Assembly (NCBI GenBank): GCA_002691725.1
Contig: NZIT01000030.1
Location: 1-11,485 of the forward strand
Direction: 5' to 3'
Origin: SAR116 cluster bacterium
GTDB lineage: Bacteria > Pseudomonadota > Alphaproteobacteria > Puniceispirillales > UBA1172
Length of the DNA stretch: 11,485 bases
How positions within the stretch are numbered: position 1 is the first letter of the stretch; each line of letters opens with the position of its first letter. The notes beneath the pieces are model-generated. The model was given only the letters and a program-made list of their open reading frames with translations, ran no database searches and was not told the origin of the DNA. Shown piece after piece: positions 6,768-11,485 of this stretch. A program made the position numbers and the translations under genes.

Positions 6768-8186
6768 CTAAACTCTCATAAAGTCTTTTAGTCTTGCCTG
6801 CATTAACCACATAAACATTCCGACGATAACAAAGCAGGTAATAGTGAAGAAAATAGCATACGCAGAGCCGAGGTTACTATTCTGGCTTTCAAAGAATTTA
6901 TTGTAAATAGTCTGTGTAAACCATTCACTCTGCAGGCCACGCGATATAATCCGGGGAACTGAAAATGCACCTGCAGAAAGCATGAATGTAGCTATACATC
7001 CCACAGCAATCCCAGGTTTTGAATGCGGAATAATAACGCGCTTATGTACTTTTAGCATGCTAGCGCCTAAGTCTCTTGCGGCATCAATTTGGTTTCTATC
7101 AAGTGTTGACATAACATTATAAATTGGGAAGACCATAAAGAGCATATAGGTATAAACAATTACCAAAAAGACAGTCATAGGATAGCGTTTGAAGGGAATA
7201 TACTCTTGTGCATTTATATCAATAAACCCAATCCAATCTAAAATTTGATTTATCAGACCATTATTTTCCAGAATGGAAACCCAAGCATATATCCTCATCA
7301 ATTCTGCTATTGAATAAGGTGTTAATAGTGCAACAAACAGCCAAGCCATCATTTTTGGTCGAGACATCAAAGCCATTTTATAGGCAATTGGATAACAAAT
7401 AATTAAGGAAAGAAAGGTCGCTAGTATGGCATAAAGAATTGTTGTAACAAGAATGGTAATTGTTATTTGCTGATAAATTACTCCCTCATTCTCATAACGG
7501 ATATTTAAAATGTTAAGTAGCTGATTTTTAATTTTAATATTTTCTGCATCCTTGACCTCTTCCGTCATTGGAATTGGACTATATTTAAATAATTGTTTAA
7601 AGTTCTCTAAATTATAAGTGTTTGTTGCTTTTTCGATTGCTACAACTTTATCAACGGATGTTCTGGCTAACTCGCTTATATTTTCTGCCGTCTTCAACTG
7701 CTCAACTAAGGTTGTCTTTTCATCAACATAAAGAATTGGTAAATTGTACCGTGAGGCAAGTGTTTCTTTTGACTCCCCTGTCAATGGAAGATCAGTTCTG
7801 CTTCTTTCACATTGAACAATAAATGGCCGTTTATTGTTATTTTGACTATTGTTGGATGTGTTTCCAAAGGATGGTACCGCCATATTCATTGAAGAAGAAG
7901 ATGACGACATGTTTCCAAATGATGGGGAAGCTAACCCTCCAGACTGTATCGATGATGTATTCTTTTTATTTTCATCAATGATACGATTTAAAATTAATTG
8001 GCAAGTATCAGCATCGCTTGCTAAATTTGAAATAATATAAGAGTCAAGTTGACGCTCCGGCCTTACCATTGCCTCCTCTAACACTGATAATTGGGGGCCT
8101 ACTATCAGTAGTCCGCCCCAGAGGAGGATAAGCACAAAAATTACGCTGCTTAGGATATCTCCAAATGAATTTCTAAGACTTTGCAT
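6768..8186 (-). CDS. potB: Spermidine/putrescine-type ABC transporter permease, PotB-like, with large periplasmic insert
   Basis: A permease of about 472 residues against about 280-300 for E. coli PotB. The difference is an insert at about residues 33-238 between the first membrane helix (about 15-32) and the second (about 239-268). The insert has a low-complexity Ser/Asn/Gly-rich segment (about 79-118) with PSFGN twice, and two Cys (62 and 126) that flank it and could form a disulfide. The C-terminal part is a normal permease with the EAA loop NQIDAARDLGASMLKVHKR (366-384) and IIPHSKPG. I chose the ATG at 8186, four bases after the ATPase stop; a start at 8243 would overlap that gene by 53 bp. 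It should form the channel with the PotC-like protein. The insert may help dock the binding protein (inference). Confidence 0.87.
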   Translation of the reverse strand: MQSLRNSFGDILSSVIFVLILLWGGLLIVGPQLSVLEEAMVRPERQLDSYIISNLASDADTCQLILNRIIDENKKNTSSIQSGGLASPSFGNMSSSSSSMNMAVPSFGNTSNNSQNNNKRPFIVQCERSRTDLPLTGESKETLASRYNLPILYVDEKTTLVEQLKTAENISELARTSVDKVVAIEKATNTYNLENFKQLFKYSPIPMTEEVKDAENIKIKNQLLNILNIRYENEGVIYQQITITILVTTILYAILATFLSLIICYPIAYKMALMSRPKMMAWLFVALLTPYSIAELMRIYAWVSILENNGLINQILDWIGFIDINAQEYIPFKRYPMTVFLVIVYTYMLFMVFPIYNVMSTLDRNQIDAARDLGASMLKVHKRVIIPHSKPGIAVGCIATFMLSAGAFSVPRIISRGLQSEWFTQTIYNKFFESQNSNLGSAYAIFFTITCFVIVGMFMWLMQARLKDFMRV

Positions 8187-8190
8187 AATT

Positions 8191-9324
8191 TTATATCTCG
8201 CGTCCAGTGGATGCAAGCTCACCGCATGATACAACACGCGCATTTGAAGATTTGAATGTGAGAATATATTCTTGATTTTCCTTAGGAGAATTCAATATCC
8301 CCTCATCATTATAATTATTATGATGAACAACAATTGTCTCCCCACAAACATTAAAAAAGAGATTTGCAAATGGGCCTTCGAGGTCGCGTCGAGATAACTT
8401 TCCGATAAAGGTGTTTGAGTTTTGTCTTGCCCTTTTATTTTTTGAGATGATCAAATGTTCAGGACGAATAAATATTAAAGCATCATCACCCTTTTTTAGG
8501 TTATTCATATTTTTACCTCGGAGGTGCCCAAGGGGGTGATCTATAGTAGCGATTGAAACACCATTATCATTAGTTACAGAAATGATTTTTCCCAAAAAAT
8601 GGTTGCTTTCACCAACAAAACTGGCAACAAAAGATGACTTTGGATATGAATAGATTTCATCTGCGCTGCCAATTTGATCAATCTCGCCTTTATTCATCAC
8701 CGCAATACGATCAGACATTGTTAATGCCTCGCCTTGATCATGTGTGATGTAAATGAACGTAACACTGGTTTTTTTTTGAATTGAGCGAAGTTCAGTTCGC
8801 ATGTGCTGGCGTAATTTCAAGTCTAGTGCTGACAAGGGTTCATCAAGTAATAATACGCTGGGTTCAACCGCTAAAGCTCTTGCAACGGCAACGCGCTGTT
8901 TTTGACCACCAGATAATTCTGAAGGTTTTTTATTTTCCTGACCGTTTAGCGCAACTAGATCAAGTAATTCCATAGCCTTTTCACGACGAACTGATTTTTG
9001 AACGCCGCGAGCTTCCAAGCCAAAAGCAACATTCTCCCAAACACTCATTAATGGAAAAAGTGCAAGATTTTGAAAAATTAATGCAGTGGGTCTTTTATTT
9101 GGATGGATTCCATCAACGGGCTCTCCATCAATAAGTATATTTCCTGTTGTTGGTTGAAGAAAACCTGAAACAGTTTTGAGTATGGTTGTCTTACCACACC
9201 CAGAGGGGCCTAATATCGAAAAAAACTCACCTGCTTTAATGTGCAAGTCTGTATGCTTAACAGCAGCAAATCCATTTGGATATTTTACTGATATATTGTT
9301 TAAATCAATTGACTTACCCGTCAT
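8191..9324 (-). CDS. potA: Spermidine/putrescine-type ABC transporter ATP-binding protein, PotA-like
   Basis: The ATPase of the transporter, about 377 residues. Numbered from a GTG at 9342, it shows Walker A GPSGCGKTT (45-53), Q-loop FQN (90-92), signature LSGGQKQR (143-150), Walker B VLLLDEP (163-169), D-loop SALD (171-174) and switch His in ITHD (199-202). From about 240 a TOBE-type regulatory domain follows, including FIRPEHL (291-297), as in the PotA/CysA/MalK class. I prefer the ATG at 9324, though the GTG at 9342 is also in frame; neither start has a strong Shine-Dalgarno. It follows the potD-like gene with a hairpin between them and is 4 bases from the PotB-like start. Confidence 0.92.
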   Translation of the reverse strand: MTGKSIDLNNISVKYPNGFAAVKHTDLHIKAGEFFSILGPSGCGKTTILKTVSGFLQPTTGNILIDGEPVDGIHPNKRPTALIFQNLALFPLMSVWENVAFGLEARGVQKSVRREKAMELLDLVALNGQENKKPSELSGGQKQRVAVARALAVEPSVLLLDEPLSALDLKLRQHMRTELRSIQKKTSVTFIYITHDQGEALTMSDRIAVMNKGEIDQIGSADEIYSYPKSSFVASFVGESNHFLGKIISVTNDNGVSIATIDHPLGHLRGKNMNNLKKGDDALIFIRPEHLIISKNKRARQNSNTFIGKLSRRDLEGPFANLFFNVCGETIVVHHNNYNDEGILNSPKENQEYILTFKSSNARVVSCGELASTGREI

Positions 9325-9351
9325 AAGCTTGTTTTCCCACACATCAGCATA

Positions 9352-9386
9352 TTGCCAGAAAGGGGTTAATCACCCCTTTCTGGCAA
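9352..9386 (-). promoter_or_regulatory. Perfect 15-bp hairpin between potD and potA
   Basis: TTGCCAGAAAGGGGT and its exact reverse complement flank a 5-nt loop. The structure begins 7 bases after the potD-like stop codon. No T-run follows on the minus strand (TATGCTGATG comes next), so it is not a classical terminator. Hairpins at this place in binding-protein operons usually protect the upstream mRNA from 3' exonucleases or partly attenuate transcription, giving more binding protein than ATPase and permeases. The structure is seen; the role is inference. Confidence 0.75.
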
Positions 9387-9393
9387 ATGAGAT

Positions 9394-10524
9394 TTAAGCA
9401 TTAGTGATGATTTCTACAAATTCATTTCGAACTGGTGTGAAGTGGGGAACATCAGCTTGCCACCACCACATATTTGAAAGGACATCTTCACGATAGACTT
9501 CATTAAACTGACGCTTAAATTCATCTGATGCAAAATCTGCTGCACCCACGACCGCAGAATTATAGCCAGTATTATTTGCAAACATGCCACCAACTTCAGG
9601 CTGAAGCATGAAATTAATGAATGCATAGGCTTGATCTGTGTTTTCTGCACCACTAAGAATACCCATAGAATCTAACCATGTGATTATCCCTTCTCTTGGG
9701 GCACGGAATACAAAATCGCTATTTTCACGATTTAAGAGAAGGCCGGTCGTGTCCCAAGTTTGCCCAATAGCACAATTAGCTTCTGAAAATGCGGAGCTTG
9801 CTTCGGTAGCGTTATTCCAAAATGCACCAAAATTATCCTTATGTTCAAGAATAAATTTGGTGACATCACCCCATATACGGCGTGCCTCATCTTCTGATTT
9901 ATAAACATCAAGCATACGATTTGATGGAACTTTGCCAATAGCATCTAGGTAAAGTCCGGTTCCCATTAGAACAGATTTTTGCCGGAATGCTGCCGCTCCT
10001 TTTGCCTCTGGTTTCCATAGATCACCATATGACAGATCACTGTCGGATATATTCATTTTTGAGCGGTTTAGAGTTATACCTTCGGTTCCCCAATCAAAAG
10101 GAAGCAAGACTTGTTTGCCATTGAATGTACCCCCAAGAGCAGCAGAATCTCTTAAGAATGAAGGAATTATAGCATCTACATTTACCTTGTTCATATCGAG
10201 CATCTTCAAATAGATACCATTAGGAGCACTGGCATTGGTATAACCTTGGCTATTAGTAATTGAAGGGAATATCACATCAAACCCTTTTCCTGCATTTGCT
10301 TGAATTGTGCTTTCTGCTTCATCGTTTGAACCATAAGTGGTTAGTTCTAAGTTGATGCCAGTATCTTTTTCAAACTTGTCAGCGATGTTTGGCTGTATAT
10401 AGTCACCCCATGCAATAACCTTCACAGACCCCGAAGAAGAAAGCGCATCGTGAGCTTTAAGAATGAAGGGAGTTGCTAAAATTGTTGAAGCGCTAGCAAT
10501 AAAATGACGACGGTTGATAGCCAT
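9394..10524 (-). CDS. potD: Spermidine/putrescine-type ABC transporter substrate-binding protein, PotD-like, Tat-exported
   Basis: A 376-residue periplasmic binding protein. The N-terminus NRRHFIASASTILATPFILK is a twin-arginine signal (Arg5-Arg6, then Phe8), so it should be exported folded. The mature part has VKVIAWGDYIQPNIADKFEK (34-53), then TGINLELTTYGSNDE, the pattern of PotD/PotF proteins, and a typical C-terminal EVYREDVLSNMWWWQADV segment. It captures the substrate and hands it to the PotBC permease. Members of this family bind polyamines but also other small cations and organic acids, so the ligand is open. The ATG at 10524 has AGGA 7 bases upstream. It is the first gene of the operon and has a structured leader. 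Confidence 0.9.
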   Translation of the reverse strand: MAINRRHFIASASTILATPFILKAHDALSSSGSVKVIAWGDYIQPNIADKFEKDTGINLELTTYGSNDEAESTIQANAGKGFDVIFPSITNSQGYTNASAPNGIYLKMLDMNKVNVDAIIPSFLRDSAALGGTFNGKQVLLPFDWGTEGITLNRSKMNISDSDLSYGDLWKPEAKGAAAFRQKSVLMGTGLYLDAIGKVPSNRMLDVYKSEDEARRIWGDVTKFILEHKDNFGAFWNNATEASSAFSEANCAIGQTWDTTGLLLNRENSDFVFRAPREGIITWLDSMGILSGAENTDQAYAFINFMLQPEVGGMFANNTGYNSAVVGAADFASDEFKRQFNEVYREDVLSNMWWWQADVPHFTPVRNEFVEIITNA

Positions 10525-10531
10525 GATTTAA

Positions 10532-10570
10532 TCCTCATAAAAAAATTAATGGTCAGTCCTTATGAGGACT
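10532..10570 (-). promoter_or_regulatory. potD leader with two competing RNA structures at the ribosome binding site
   Basis: On the minus strand AGTCCT-CATA-AGGACT (10570-10555) forms a 6-bp hairpin. Overlapping it, TCCTCATAA (10568-10560) is an exact complement of TTATGAGGA (10540-10532), which contains the Shine-Dalgarno of the potD-like gene. Only one of the two pairings can form at a time: the first leaves the ribosome site free, the second hides it. This is the layout of a translational switch. The pairings are seen; switching is inference. Confidence 0.45.
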
Positions 10571-10850
10571 TAATATTAATTTATTATTAAAAAAAATTTT
10601 CAATTAAATGAAATTTTTCAACATTATCTGGAGTTTTTTTTCATCATAAGAAGACTATTTAAAATTAATTATGCATACCCACTTTTACAAAAAAGCAAGT
10701 CTTAAATTATTTTAAAATTATGAAATAAGGGTGTATATTCAGTTTTGCAAATATTTAAACTTGTATCGTGGAAACTAGAGTTAATTGGGGGTAAAAAACA
10801 TAGTAGGTAAGTTTCCAGTCTGCGCATTAATTTAAACCCACTTTTTAATG

Positions 10851-10896
10851 GTAGGGTCTTGAACAAATCCTGCCCCCGCAACCTATAAGACCCTAC
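10851..10896. repeat. Perfect 10-bp inverted repeat enclosing the tRNA-fMet tail
   Basis: GTAGGGTCTT at 10851-10860 is the exact reverse complement of AAGACCCTAC at 10887-10896. The 26 bases between them hold the att-like 19-mer. No T-run follows on either strand. It could be the arms of a recombination site or a foldable single-strand site. The left 19-mer copy has no such arms. Confidence 0.6.
10865..10883 (+). repeat. tRNA-fMet 3'-end fragment, att-like direct repeat, right copy
   Basis: This is identical over 19 bases to 35-53 and in the same orientation. One more base to the left (C at 10864) agrees with the usual initiator T-loop, but the upstream bases do not make a tRNA and the copy ends ACCT rather than ACCA. 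The two copies are 10.83 kb apart. It may be the second att scar of an integrated segment, or one of several tandem integrations (inference). Confidence 0.6.
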
Positions 10897-10994
10897 ATAC
10901 TCTCATAATCAAGGTGCAAGTAACGACGGTTGCGTGCCCCTGCCCCCTGATATTTTACCAAGTAATCCAACTCTTTTGAATACTATACATATGC

Positions 10995-11008
10995 GGTATA
11001 ATAATACC
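10995..11008 (+). promoter_or_regulatory. -10 element within a palindrome upstream of the HGGxSTG gene
   Basis: TATAAT (10997-11002) lies 26 bases before the ATG at 11029. It is embedded in GGTAT-AATA-ATACC, a perfect 5-bp inverted repeat. A possible -35, TTGAAT at 10976-10981, gives a short 15-bp spacer. CATATGCGGTAT (10988-10999) is echoed as CATATACGGGGTAT (11010-11023), so an operator over the start site is possible. Confidence 0.4.
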
Positions 11009-11028
11009 TCATATACGGGGTATTTTGA

Positions 11029-11361
11029 ATGCTAATAAAAGACAATGTCTCCATAGGTATTGAATGGCGTTTCGGGGCAGATTGGCCCGGGCAAAGATGC
11101 GGGGCTAAGACCAGAAAAGGGACTGAGTGCCAGCGCCCTGCCAACAAGAAGAATGGGCGCTGTAGGCTACATGGTGGAGCAAGTACAGGCCCTAAAACAG
11201 ATGCTGGACGTGCAATGATTGCAAAATCGAATACTAAGCATGGTAAATATACAAAAGATAAAATTTTAAAACGAAAAGAAGATGCAAAAATCTCAAGTGA
11301 GTTCTGGGCAAGGACGAAAATGATTGAAATTAGGCTACGTGCAGCCGGTGTTATTGAATAG
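11029..11361 (+). CDS. HGGxSTG-motif small protein of unknown function
   Basis: A basic 110-residue protein with the family signature HGGASTGPKT at 48-57. It is preceded by C24, C34 and C45 (spacing C-x9-C-x10-C-x2-H48), which looks like a zinc-binding knuckle, and followed by a K/R-rich helical tail after HGKYTKDK (71-78). Proteins of this type are common in prophages and other mobile DNA of proteobacteria; I know of no proven function. A nucleic-acid-binding role is plausible from the charge and the Cys/His pattern (inference). The ATG at 11029 has no strong Shine-Dalgarno. By eye its base composition is richer in G+C than the transport operon, in keeping with a different origin. It lies 145 bp beyond the right tRNA-tail repeat. 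Confidence 0.75.
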   Translation: MLIKDNVSIGIEWRFGADWPGQRCGAKTRKGTECQRPANKKNGRCRLHGGASTGPKTDAGRAMIAKSNTKHGKYTKDKILKRKEDAKISSEFWARTKMIEIRLRAAGVIE

Positions 11362-11485
11362 AGCATCAGACTACGAAGCTGGGGGTAGGGAGTTTGAACA
11401 TGTACGCTGAACCCCATTCTGGCTTCATTTTGATATGAAACCCACACCATAACAGTCAAAGCGCACTGGTCGGTGATTGGTCGAC

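Larger units (their letters stand above)
10571..11028. other. Intergenic region between the potD leader and the HGGxSTG gene
   Basis: No gene is supported here. About 10571-10740 is very A/T-rich and should hold the potD promoter on the minus strand, but no clean -35/-10 pair with 16-18 bp spacing stands out. A CATAAT on the minus strand at 10668-10673 is the best -10 by eye, and its -35 is poor. An 8-bp inverted repeat (10769-10776 with 10810-10817) is visible. From about 10850 the composition becomes richer in G+C and includes the tRNA-fMet tail copy, its flanking inverted repeat, and a partial CCTGCCCCC echo at 10939-10947. Confidence 0.5.

Noticed and set aside
7622-8040. Plus-strand frames inside the PotB-like gene
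   Set aside because: They are antisense to a well-supported permease gene and show no family pattern.
10928-10947. GGTTGCG and CCTGCCCCC echoes near the right repeat as a third att copy
   Set aside because: They match the tRNA tail in short pieces only (7 and 9 bases), in mixed orientation, which is not enough for a site.
10983-11459. Minus-strand frame of 158 codons opposite the HGGxSTG gene
   Set aside because: It lies antisense to a gene with a clear family signature and has an atypical residue mix, so it is a shadow frame.
1-11485. CRISPR arrays, insertion sequences, rRNA
   Set aside because: No regularly spaced short repeats, transposase-like frames or rRNA-like sequence were seen on reading both strands.

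Overview
The window looks like bacterial chromosome, probably from a marine-type alphaproteobacterium with modest G+C. The reasons are a complete spermidine/putrescine-type ABC operon with a Tat-exported binding protein, an HGGxSTG mini-protein of the kind common in alphaproteobacterial accessory DNA, and two copies of the 3' end of an initiator tRNA. The taxonomic guess is inference; no rRNA or other marker gene is present.

Layout. Bases 1-110 hold a fragment matching the 3' end of tRNA-fMet (35-53), without a tRNA body, followed by a terminator-like hairpin. Bases 111-481 hold no gene I can support. Bases 482-3505 are a three-gene minus-strand operon: sulfotransferase, then family-4 glycosyltransferase, then DUF2334 polysaccharide-deacetylase-like protein. 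This probably makes or modifies a surface glycan or glycolipid. At 3618-4529 (minus) is a PHP-domain metallo-phosphoesterase, divergent from a TPR protein at 4632-5222 (plus). The shared 102-bp promoter region carries two perfect palindromes.

From 10524 down to 5210 runs a minus-strand transport operon: potD-like binding protein, potA-like ATPase, potB-like permease, potC-like permease, then an uncharacterised DUF6065-like gene joined to potC by an ATGA overlap. Two RNA-level signals are visible in it. One is a leader before potD that can form either a small hairpin or a competing 9-bp pairing that covers the ribosome binding site. The other is a perfect 15-bp hairpin between potD and potA, suited to making more binding protein than membrane components. 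The PotB-like protein has a periplasmic insert of about 200 residues containing a Ser/Asn/Gly-rich stretch.

The right end (10571-11485) is intergenic DNA with a second tRNA-fMet 3'-end copy (10865-10883) set in the loop of a perfect 10-bp inverted repeat, then an HGGxSTG small protein (11029-11361). The 19-bp identical direct repeats 10.8 kb apart suggest past site-specific integration at an initiator tRNA. No integrase lies in the window, so which side is the mobile segment cannot be settled from this sequence.
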